This document shows positions 1 through 5,457 of a stretch of 5,601 bases of DNA, piece after piece. The DNA is taken from NCBI GenBank assembly GCA_017549085.1, contig JAFYVO010000352.1, positions 1 to 5,601 of the forward strand, read 5' to 3'. Under the pieces are notes generated by a model. The model did not search any database and had not been told where the DNA came from. It saw only the letters and a list, made by a program, of their open reading frames with translations. The position numbers and the translations under genes are program-made. Source of the stretch: Thermoguttaceae bacterium (GTDB taxonomy: Bacteria > Planctomycetota > Planctomycetia > Pirellulales > Thermoguttaceae). The first letter of the stretch is position 1; every line of letters starts with the position of its first letter.

Positions 1-148
1 ACGACGTCAGCGCGAGACCCGTTAAAATTAGCGCCAACCCTTTCGACCGAGAATGCGAAAAATTCGCGCTTCCTTGCGCTTTTTTCCGCTCGAGCGTTTT
101 CGCGCCTCGTCGCGCGACGCTTCGTTCTTCCTTCTTCCACTTGCTCAT
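1..148 (-). CDS. Partial gene: basic N-terminus then hydrophobic segment, unknown function (3' end outside window)
   Basis: The first 49 codons of a minus-strand gene whose remainder lies left of position 1. I chose the ATG at 146-148 because it is the first ATG after an in-frame TGA (206-208) and has a GGAG ribosome binding site at 156-159, seven bases upstream. The product begins MSKWKKEERS; about 35 residues rich in Lys, Arg and Ser precede a hydrophobic stretch (KGLALILTGLALTS, about residues 36-49) that is still running at the edge. A basic cytoplasmic tail followed by a first membrane helix fits an inner-membrane protein or a signal-anchored exported protein. That is inference; I recognise no family. 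Codon use is less biased than in the two long genes (CGA, CGG, TTA and CTA occur), and another frame is also open across this stretch, so the call rests mainly on the start signal and the hydrophobic segment. Confidence 0.5.
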   Translation of the reverse strand, partial: MSKWKKEERSVARRGAKTLERKKAQGSANFSHSRSKGLALILTGLALTS

Positions 149-681
149 AAGGCAACTCCGCCAAACCGTTAAAACGTTTCGTCGACGTTCGACGCAAAAC
201 GCGGTTCAAAGCGTTTCGAACGACCTGCGCGATCGCCTCCTGCGAAAGCGCCCGATCGTTTCGCCGCGTCAAGCTCGTTTTAAGCGACTCCTTTCGCCCC
301 AAAACAAGCGTCGACGCGACGACGCGAACAAACGGCGCCCGACTCAACTCGCTTCGCCGGAACGGGTTTTTTCGTCGCGACGCTCGGAGATTCCGAGCAA
401 GAAAAGACGACGAAAACGGGCGAGCGCGCAAAGCGTCGGACGAAAACGCGACGATTCCTTTCCTCGCGTTTTTTCACCGTATACTTTCATATCGGTTTTT
501 CCACCCGCAGCATTTACAACTTTTTTAACGGTTAGTTAAAATATTCCAATTATCCGACTAAAATTTCTTTCCAAACCGTCTTGCCGCGCTGTAAAACCAA
601 GAGGATTGTTCGCTTTTTAACGATAAAACAAACTAGAAAAATTCGGGAAAAAAGTTTTTCTCGATAAGAGAGAAAAAAAAC
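149..681. other. Intergenic region between divergent genes, no supported gene
   Basis: This stretch separates the minus-strand start at 148 from the rightward promoter at 682. The left part (to about 480) is GC-rich and stays open in several frames on both strands, but those frames give Arg-rich products, use CGA, AGA and CGG freely, and lack good start signals, so I do not call them genes. A 7-bp inverted repeat with a 3-base loop lies at 382-398 (GCTCGGA / TCCGAGC), with no T-run after it on either strand. The right part (about 480-681) is AT-rich and suits promoters. On the minus strand GATAAT (549-554) could be a -10 box for the leftward gene, but I see no convincing -35 box at the right distance. 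Confidence 0.5.
156..159 (-). promoter_or_regulatory. Ribosome binding site of the partial minus-strand gene
   Basis: GGAG on the minus strand, seven bases before the ATG at 146-148. It favours this start over the other open frames covering the same bases, none of which has an ATG with a comparable site. Confidence 0.5.
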
Positions 682-683
682 TT
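652..683. repeat. Imperfect inverted repeat abutting the -35 box
   Basis: The left arm AAGTTTTTCTC (652-662) is complementary to the right arm GAG-A8-CTT (670-683) apart from three extra A residues in the right arm. The right arm includes the A8 tract and the first two bases of the -35 box. It could be an operator or only AT-rich UP-element sequence with chance symmetry. Confidence 0.35.
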
Positions 684-710
684 GACAAAAGCCTAATTTG
701 ACGATACTAT
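682..710 (+). promoter_or_regulatory. Strong sigma70-type promoter for the coiled-coil protein gene
   Basis: A perfect -35 box TTGACA (682-687) is followed by a 17-bp spacer and TACTAT (705-710), which matches TATAAT at four of six positions including the conserved first TA and final T. An A8 tract (673-680) directly upstream resembles a proximal UP element. Transcription should start near 716-718, which gives a leader of about 270 nt before the ATG at 987. There is no other gene between, so this is probably the promoter of that gene, though a separate small RNA from here is possible. Confidence 0.7.
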
Positions 711-716
711 CAATAT

Positions 717-986
717 TAGAAAATTTTTCGGACGCTTCGTTTTTTTATGCGCCGACGCGTTAATTTAGAGAAAATACGCTGTTTTGGCAAAATACGTTAA
801 ATAAACCAGCGTCTTGGACGATAAGATAGATAAACCGCGGAGTTTTTACAGCGTCGCGTTCCGTCTTTTTGACGGCGCCGCGCTCGCGACTCCGGCCAAG
901 GTTAAGAATAGATAGCGGCGATTTTCACTAAATCGCGTAAACAACACGACAGCACACCTCGAATATTTAGGCGGATGAGGCGCGTT
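717..986 (+). other. Long structured 5' leader of the coiled-coil protein gene
   Basis: About 270 nt lie between the predicted transcription start and the ATG at 987. Visible stem-loops are CCGTC-TTTTT-GACGG (861-875), which can nest inside GTCGCG (853-858) pairing with CGCGAC (885-890), and GCGATTT-TCACT-AAATCGC (918-936), a perfect 7-bp stem ending 40 bases before the T-less SD region. A 17-codon ATG frame (747-800) has no ribosome binding site and I do not call it. No riboswitch class is recognisable. The leader might regulate translation or RNA stability, but nothing here proves that. Confidence 0.4.
977..980 (+). promoter_or_regulatory. Ribosome binding site that decides the start at 987
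   Basis: GAGG (within GGATGAGG, 973-980) sits six bases before the ATG at 987. The upstream in-frame ATG at 975 lies inside this site and has only AGGCGG immediately in front of it, with no proper spacing, so 987 is the better start. Confidence 0.65.
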
Positions 987-2270
987 ATGAACGTTTGGAA
1001 CAAAGTTTTTTATGCCTTGATCGCAGTTTTATGCGTCGTTTTCACGTATTTTGCGACGGGCGAATACCAAAAAACGAAAAAGAACACGGCGGATCTCGAA
1101 GCGCAAGTAGCGAAAATCGCGCAACTGCAAGACGAAATCGCCGCGCTGAAAATCGCGCTCGACGGCGACCCGATGAAAGCGGCGGAAACGTGGGACGAAC
1201 TCGGTCTTCGCGTTCAACTCGACCGCGTCGACGCGATGTTCCGCGGCGACGTTTTCTTCAACTGCGCTCCGCTCGAAGCGTTGACGTTCGAAGTCGACAA
1301 AGACCCGATTTCGCAAGATTCGATTTTGGGCGCTAAAATCAGCTTCACCGTTCCGGAAACTTACGGCTTGGGCGCGTTCGCCGACGCCGGCGCCGACGCG
1401 TTCCGTCAAGGCTCCGTCGCTTACGTCTTCGATTCCGGTTTTACCGTCGTCGCCGACGACGAAACGCTCGACGAAACCGCGGAAGTCGCGGCGGTCGAAC
1501 CGCGTTACCTTGGCGCGTTCAAATTCGTCGGTTCCGCGGCGACGCAAGCGAACCTCGAATCGGTCGGCCTTTTGACCGAAGAAGAATTGACCGCGATTCA
1601 AGAATCGCAACGCAGCGGTCGTTCCTGGATCGTTTGCGTCGACCGTCTCCCGATGAACGCGGCGGCTCCGGACGTCGCGGCGCTGATCGAAGCCGATCCG
1701 ACGACGTTCGCCGACCTCTCGGAAGAAGTCAAAACCTATTTCCAAACCGCGACGCCGAAAGCGCACATTTCCGAACTTTTCCCCGAAGTTTGCGCTCCCT
1801 CGCAATTCGTCGACTATCAAAGCGTTTTGGCCGCCCAACAAGCGACCCGCGACGCGGAAAACCTCTTGAAGGCTCGTCGCACGCTCGCGCTTAACGACCT
1901 GACTTACGTCCTCGTCGACCAACTCGTAATGATCGGCGCGGAAGTCGACGAAGCGACGCAAGCGCTTTATACCGCCGAAGATTTTGAAGCCGCGATCGCT
2001 CGTCAACTCGTTCCGTCTTACGAAGAACGCCGAGCGACGCTCGACGCCGAGCTTGCCAAGATGGAAACCTATCGCGACTTGGCGAAGTCGAAGTTGGAAG
2101 AAGCGCAAGCTCGCGTCGCGGAATGCCAAGCGGCGGTCGACGCGACCCTCGCCGAAAACGTTCGCCTCGCGGCGGAAATCGCGCAAGCGCAAATCGCGTT
2201 GGCGGAAAACGCCAAGCAAAAGAGCGAAAACGGCGAGGCGACGACCGCGTTCGCGCTGAGCGGAATCTGA
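987..2270 (+). CDS. Membrane-anchored coiled-coil protein of an uncharacterised planctomycete family
   Basis: A 427-residue protein (431 if translation began at 975). Residues 1-26 (MNVWNKVFYALIAVLCVVFT and following) form one uncleaved signal anchor, so the rest probably faces the periplasm. A short coiled coil (about 30-60) follows, then a globular middle part (about 60-260) rich in beta-type segments, with the landmarks GDP (60), FFNCAP (about 90), VAYVFDSGF (about 145), YLGAFKF (about 174) and SWIVCVDRLPMN (about 213). A long helical coiled-coil region rich in Ala, Glu, Gln and Lys (about 330-410) ends in a short tail. From memory, many planctomycetes encode proteins that start with a similar MNVWNK-type anchor and carry the 'YLG.F' and 'W...mPvD' landmarks; their function is unknown. 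That recollection is unverified. Possible roles are envelope scaffolding or a structural partner of another complex, both inference. Codon use matches the convergent glycosidase gene, so there is no sign of recent transfer. It is monocistronic: a promoter lies upstream and a terminator 48 bases downstream. Confidence 0.88.
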   Translation: MNVWNKVFYALIAVLCVVFTYFATGEYQKTKKNTADLEAQVAKIAQLQDEIAALKIALDGDPMKAAETWDELGLRVQLDRVDAMFRGDVFFNCAPLEALTFEVDKDPISQDSILGAKISFTVPETYGLGAFADAGADAFRQGSVAYVFDSGFTVVADDETLDETAEVAAVEPRYLGAFKFVGSAATQANLESVGLLTEEELTAIQESQRSGRSWIVCVDRLPMNAAAPDVAALIEADPTTFADLSEEVKTYFQTATPKAHISELFPEVCAPSQFVDYQSVLAAQQATRDAENLLKARRTLALNDLTYVLVDQLVMIGAEVDEATQALYTAEDFEAAIARQLVPSYEERRATLDAELAKMETYRDLAKSKLEEAQARVAECQAAVDATLAENVRLAAEIAQAQIALAENAKQKSENGEATTAFALSGI

Positions 2271-2317
2271 TCGCTCGACGTTAAATCGCCCGGCCCTTAA
2301 AGCCGAATCCGCCTAAG

Positions 2318-2345
2318 AGCCGCGTCCGACGACGCGGCTTTTTTT
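2318..2345 (+). terminator. Intrinsic terminator of the coiled-coil protein gene
   Basis: A perfect 9-bp stem AGCCGCGTC (2318-2326) / GACGCGGCT (2331-2339) closes a CGAC tetraloop and runs straight into a T-run (2339-2345). It lies 48 bases after the stop codon on the same strand. The minus strand has no U-tract after this stem, so it acts in one direction. Confidence 0.92.
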
Positions 2346-2410
2346 CGTTTCTTGCGGTCGCCTCCAATAGAATAGAAGCGTCGTTTCCAGATCGCGAAAC
2401 CGGCGCCGCC

Positions 2411-2616
2411 GAAGCGTCAAAGAAGCGTCAAAGAAGCGTCAAAGAAGCGGCAAAGAAGCGTCAAAGAAGCGTCAAAGAAGCGTCAAAGAAGCGTCAAAGA
2501 AGCGGCAAAGAAGCGGCAAAGAAGCGTCAAAGAAGCGTCAAAGAAGCGTCAAAGAAGCGGCAAAGAAGCGGCAAAGAAGCGGCAAAGAAGCGGCAAAGAA
2601 GCGGCAAAGAAGCAGC
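2411..2616. repeat. 11-bp tandem array, 18 full units plus a partial one, with a T/G variable site
   Basis: The unit is GAAGCGKCAAA, repeated head to tail without any spacing error from 2411 to 2608, then a decayed partial copy (GAAGCAGC, 2609-2616). The only variation is at unit position 7: reading left to right the 18 units are TTTG TTTT GG TTT GGGGG. Because 11 is not a multiple of 3, the array reads through all frames and gives one 11-residue periodic peptide on the plus strand (E-A-S-K-K-R-Q-R-S-V-K), but no start codon leads into it. On the minus strand T-type units place TGA in frame once per three units. It lies between two convergent genes and is therefore probably non-coding. A lone GAAGCGTC at 2375-2382 may be a relic of the seed sequence. 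Confidence 0.97.
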
Positions 2617-2621
2617 GATAA

Positions 2622-2637
2622 GGCGCGCCCTCGCGCC
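2622..2637. repeat. Small GC-rich inverted repeat beside the array
   Basis: GGCGCG (2622-2627) and CGCGCC (2632-2637) form a perfect 6-bp stem with a CCCT loop. It lies between the end of the array and the larger inverted repeat, in the 3' region of the leftward gene. On the minus strand only two T residues follow, so it is a weak terminator at best. Confidence 0.5.
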
Positions 2638-2654
2638 GTCTCCTTAAAACGCGC

Positions 2655-2687
2655 TCGCCGCCGTCGAATCGAGTCCGACGGCGGCGA
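2655..2687 (-). terminator. Probable 3' hairpin or terminator of the glycosidase gene
   Basis: A perfect 12-bp inverted repeat, TCGCCGCCGTCG (2655-2666) and CGACGGCGGCGA (2676-2687), with a 9-base loop. It lies 36 bases beyond the stop codon of the leftward gene. On the minus strand the stem is followed by GCGCG and then TTTT, so the U-tract is short and displaced; termination might be weak or depend on Rho. The very stable stem would also protect the 3' end of the mRNA. Confidence 0.6.
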
Positions 2688-2722
2688 AATTCGTTTGTTT
2701 CCGCTTTATTGAACGGCGGCGA

Positions 2723-5356
2723 TTAGCGTTTTTTACCGACGAAGAAGACGCACTCGATCGACTTCAAATCGACGCGCACCGTCGTCGTTCCGGTCGCTTC
2801 GTCGAATTTCACTTCCGACGCGGAGAGCGGCGTCGTCTCGCCGGTCGTCGGATCCCAGCGTTCGAGCGTCTCGAATTCGCCGCGGAGCGTCGCGTCGAAC
2901 GAAGCGGCGTCGTTCGAGGAGTTCGCGAAGTAATAAACGTCGAGTCCGTTTTTGACCTTGTGTAAATATTGCAGCATCCCGTCGAGTTCGTAATCCCAAC
3001 GCGGAACGACTTTCAGCGTCGGCAGAGTCGTCCCCGGCGCCGCGACGATCTTGACGTCCGGAACCGGAACGAGGTAATCCGCCGCCGCTTCGAGGTTCGC
3101 CGTCGTCGGACGCGGAACGAACGCCGAACGTTCGCCGAAAACGTTCTCTTCGTAAAGGACCAATTTTTCCGGCTCCGCTAACGGCGCGTTCCATTCGCCC
3201 GCTTTGTTGATTTCGCGCGCTTGACGGAAATTCTCGGCGAGGCAAATGTCTTCTTGTCCGGTCAAGATCGCGTCGCGCGGCGCTTGCGTTCGCGGGTCGA
3301 CGCCGAACATCTTTTCGACCGCGGCGCAAACTTCGTCGTCGAACTCGCGTCCTTCCGCCGCTTGCGACGGGAGCCGCGTCGTCGCGAGAACCGCCCCGCC
3401 CGCTTCGTAAAACGCCAAAATCTTTTGCAGGTTCGCCCAAGAAACGACGTCGGCGCCGGTCAAAACGACCGCGCGGTACTCTTCCCAGTTGGCGGTATTG
3501 TTCAAGCGGAAAACCGGGCTCGGCGCGGACTTGGCGTCGTCGGTCGCGTTTTTCTCGACCGAGCATTTCTCGTCGACGATTTGCGGGTGAAGGAACGTGA
3601 AGTCGCGCCAAATCTTCGACGTCAACTCCGAACCGACCGCCAAGTAGTCCGTTTCGCGCGGAAGCAGGACGCCGTAAGGATAGTCGCCTTTGATGAAAGC
3701 GTGTTGGAAGTGGAAGAACGCCTTCAAGTTGTCGACCGGGTAAAGGACGCCGAAGTCGGCGACGTGCCGTCCGCCTTGGAGCAAGAGGCTGTTTCGCGAA
3801 ACGAAGTCGCCGTATTTCGGCAAAAAGCCGCCTTGCAGTTTCGGGTTGCGCCAAGAGATTTCCGGCGGAATGTAAACGGTCGCCGGGTCGGTCCAAGTTC
3901 CGTGCGGGAGGATAACGTTCCCGCCGCGAGCGTAAATTTCCATCGCCGCGCGGAGCATCGTATCCGGGCCGAACGTATTGTCGCGGTAGTTGCCGTAAAT
4001 TTCGACGAAGCAAAGCGGGAAGTCGTAATTATACGCCGCCGACGTCGGGATTTTGAACCCGTCGCGCCCGTGCCCGTAGTAGTGAATCGAGTCGAAAAGG
4101 ACGGCGTCCGAGTTGCGTTGCGTCGCCATCGCGTCGCCGCACATATCGATCGGCTGAATAACATACGGCCCTTGCGGGTGTCCGGTCGAGATCACGTCGA
4201 GGTTGCGGTCGCGGCGCCATTTGGCGACGAGGCCCGGGTAACCGTCGGCGAAGAGTCGGTTCCGCGTCGTCCAAAGGCGGTAGCGCGCCGACGGCGTGTC
4301 GGGCCCGATCGGGTAAAAGAGCGCCGGATAGTCGAGCGTCGGGTCGACGCCCCAAAGTTCGCGGTGCTTAGCGTTGAACTCGAGCGCCCAGTTGCGGGAG
4401 CCGTCCGTTTGCGTGTTCGTGACGTCGTCGAAGAAAATCGACGTGATCGTCGAACCGAAATCGTCCTTAAACTTGTCGTAAAAACGGTCGTAAGTGAGCG
4501 TAAAGAAGTTTTCGACCGCTTTCGGCGACATATAATCGACGAGGCCTTTCTTGTCGGCGACGCAAACGAAGAGGAAAACTTTCCAGTTTCCCTCCGGAAC
4601 CGCCCAAGAGACCGTCCCGTCCGCCGCGACCGCGGAGCGAATATCGACGCGCTCGAACGTGTCGACGTTCATCGCGACCGCCGCTTGCAGAACGCCGTCC
4701 GGTTTCCCGAAAAGCGCCTTGTCGCCAAGCGGAATCGGCGATTTTTCCGAAAATTCCGCCGGGCCGGAAACGCTCCACTCGACTTTGTCGAGACGTTTAA
4801 TCGTCGAATCGGGGAAAAGCTCCTTCAACCGCCAACCGGCGCTTCCGCTCGGGAAGTCGAGATCGTCGTAAAAGACGATTTTCATATCGAGTTCGCGCGC
4901 TTTGTCGAGCGACTTGCCGAACTGCGTAAAGTATTCGTCGCTAAGATACTTAGGCGTCGTTTTCGAAACCGGGAGGAACGTGATTCCGCCGAACCCGTTT
5001 TCTTTCCCGACTTCAAAAATTTCGCGGATGATTTCGTCCGACAGTTCGCCGTTCGTGTGCCAAAGCGGTTGGCCTTTGAGCGGAATTTTCGCGCCCCGCA
5101 AAATCGACGGCGCTTCCGCGAACCAGCGTCGGAGCGTTTCGACGTCCGCGTCGACCGCCGCCGCGCCGAGGTTCCAACGTTCGACGTCTTTTTCCGCTTC
5201 GGCGAGCGCCGCCGCTTGCGCGTTTTGCGTATTTTGCGCGGATTGCCCGTCTTGCGCTCCCGCGTTTCCGCCGAACGTCGTCGCCGCGAACGCCGCGACG
5301 CCGAAGAGCGCCCAGCTCAACCGCTTCAACGTATTTTCTCTATTTTTGCGACTCAT
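2723..5356 (-). CDS. Exported GH106-like (alpha-L-rhamnosidase-type) glycoside hydrolase
   Basis: An 877-residue protein. The N-terminus is a Sec signal peptide: basic n-region (SRKNRENTLKR), hydrophobic core (about 12-27) and an AGA site, so cleavage is probably after residue 34; a Gln/Asn/Ala-rich linker (35-55) follows. The barrel-like catalytic region (about 76-520) shows the opening LWHTNGELSDEIIREIF (98-114), then YDDLDFPSGSAG (163-174), which resembles the Y-D-E-x-x-x-P-S-G-x-A-G signature I associate with GH106, then SIFFDDVTN (306-314), STGHPQG (390-396) and CFVEIYGN (449-456). D310, D311 and E452 are my candidates for catalytic or metal-binding residues; this is not aligned. A Rossmann-like segment (about 525-690; VVLTGADVVSWANL, FYEAGGAVLATT) resembles the GATase-like domain of such enzymes. 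The C-terminal beta-sandwich part (about 780-877) has the YYFANSS and ERWDPTTGE motifs usual at the end of this class. GH106 enzymes are commonly 1,000 residues or more, so this is short. Substrate is uncertain: rhamnose-containing polysaccharide is the first guess. A GGAG site (5363-5366) six bases before the ATG supports the start. Confidence 0.8.
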   Translation of the reverse strand: MSRKNRENTLKRLSWALFGVAAFAATTFGGNAGAQDGQSAQNTQNAQAAALAEAEKDVERWNLGAAAVDADVETLRRWFAEAPSILRGAKIPLKGQPLWHTNGELSDEIIREIFEVGKENGFGGITFLPVSKTTPKYLSDEYFTQFGKSLDKARELDMKIVFYDDLDFPSGSAGWRLKELFPDSTIKRLDKVEWSVSGPAEFSEKSPIPLGDKALFGKPDGVLQAAVAMNVDTFERVDIRSAVAADGTVSWAVPEGNWKVFLFVCVADKKGLVDYMSPKAVENFFTLTYDRFYDKFKDDFGSTITSIFFDDVTNTQTDGSRNWALEFNAKHRELWGVDPTLDYPALFYPIGPDTPSARYRLWTTRNRLFADGYPGLVAKWRRDRNLDVISTGHPQGPYVIQPIDMCGDAMATQRNSDAVLFDSIHYYGHGRDGFKIPTSAAYNYDFPLCFVEIYGNYRDNTFGPDTMLRAAMEIYARGGNVILPHGTWTDPATVYIPPEISWRNPKLQGGFLPKYGDFVSRNSLLLQGGRHVADFGVLYPVDNLKAFFHFQHAFIKGDYPYGVLLPRETDYLAVGSELTSKIWRDFTFLHPQIVDEKCSVEKNATDDAKSAPSPVFRLNNTANWEEYRAVVLTGADVVSWANLQKILAFYEAGGAVLATTRLPSQAAEGREFDDEVCAAVEKMFGVDPRTQAPRDAILTGQEDICLAENFRQAREINKAGEWNAPLAEPEKLVLYEENVFGERSAFVPRPTTANLEAAADYLVPVPDVKIVAAPGTTLPTLKVVPRWDYELDGMLQYLHKVKNGLDVYYFANSSNDAASFDATLRGEFETLERWDPTTGETTPLSASEVKFDEATGTTTVRVDLKSIECVFFVGKKR

Positions 5357-5362
5357 CGCAAT

Positions 5363-5366
5363 CTCC
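5363..5366 (-). promoter_or_regulatory. Ribosome binding site of the glycosidase gene
   Basis: GGAG on the minus strand, six bases before the ATG at 5354-5356. It confirms the start that also gives a complete signal peptide. Confidence 0.8.
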
Positions 5367-5395
5367 GTATTCTTCGCAATTTATTCAATCTTAAG

Positions 5396-5414
5396 CGGCG
5401 CAAGCGTCGCGCCG
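5396..5414 (-). repeat. Stem-loop in the 5' leader of the glycosidase mRNA
   Basis: CGGCGC (5396-5401) and GCGCCG (5409-5414) form a 6-bp stem with a 7-base loop, just downstream of the predicted transcription start and 40 bases before the start codon. No T-run follows on the minus strand, so it is not a terminator. It may stabilise the 5' end of the mRNA. Confidence 0.45.
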
Positions 5415-5428
5415 AAAAATCGCCGTTA

Positions 5429-5457
5429 AGTATACCGCGCCGAGTAGCGAAAGTCAA
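5429..5457 (-). promoter_or_regulatory. Near-consensus sigma70-type promoter of the glycosidase gene
   Basis: On the minus strand TTGACT (5452-5457) is followed by exactly 17 bp and TATACT (5429-5434), each box matching the consensus at five of six positions. Transcription should start near 5422, giving a leader of about 65 nt. So strong a core promoter suggests substantial basal expression, or control by a repressor. I see no clear operator palindrome over it. Confidence 0.85.

Noticed and set aside
2..473. Long minus-strand open frame entering from a TGA at 474-476 and running off the left edge
   Set aside because: It has a plausible-looking stretch (ALSQEAIAQVVRNALNRV) but no ATG, mixed CAG/CAA and GAG/GAA use unlike the neighbours, and it overlaps the better-supported start at 148.
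344..490. Minus-strand 48-codon frame starting at an ATG (MKVYGEKTRG...)
   Set aside because: Its codon use is acceptable, but the only SD-like sequence (GGTGG) is too far from the ATG and no family is recognisable; too short to support.
141..539. Plus-strand open frame of 132 codons
   Set aside because: It starts at TTG without a ribosome binding site, the product is extremely Arg/Lys-rich, CGA and AGA codons are frequent unlike in the two long genes, and it overlaps the start of the minus-strand gene at 148.
747..800. 17-codon upstream frame in the leader, a possible leader peptide
   Set aside because: No ribosome binding site precedes the ATG (a T-run does), and there is no run of regulatory codons or adjacent terminator-antiterminator pair.
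1029..2219. Long minus-strand open frame antisense to the coiled-coil gene
   Set aside because: Its composition (Arg, Phe and Val rich) is the expected antisense image of GAA/GCG/GTC-biased codons, and the plus-strand gene has promoter, ribosome binding site, anchor and terminator.
2411..2616. The array as a CRISPR or as a coding repeat
   Set aside because: Units are 11 bp with no spacers, which excludes CRISPR. The plus-strand frame lacks any start codon leading into it, and the unit length is not a multiple of three.
2733..4013. Second long minus-strand frame inside the glycosidase gene
   Set aside because: An Arg-rich out-of-frame shadow of the glycosidase, which has recognisable motifs and proper start signals.
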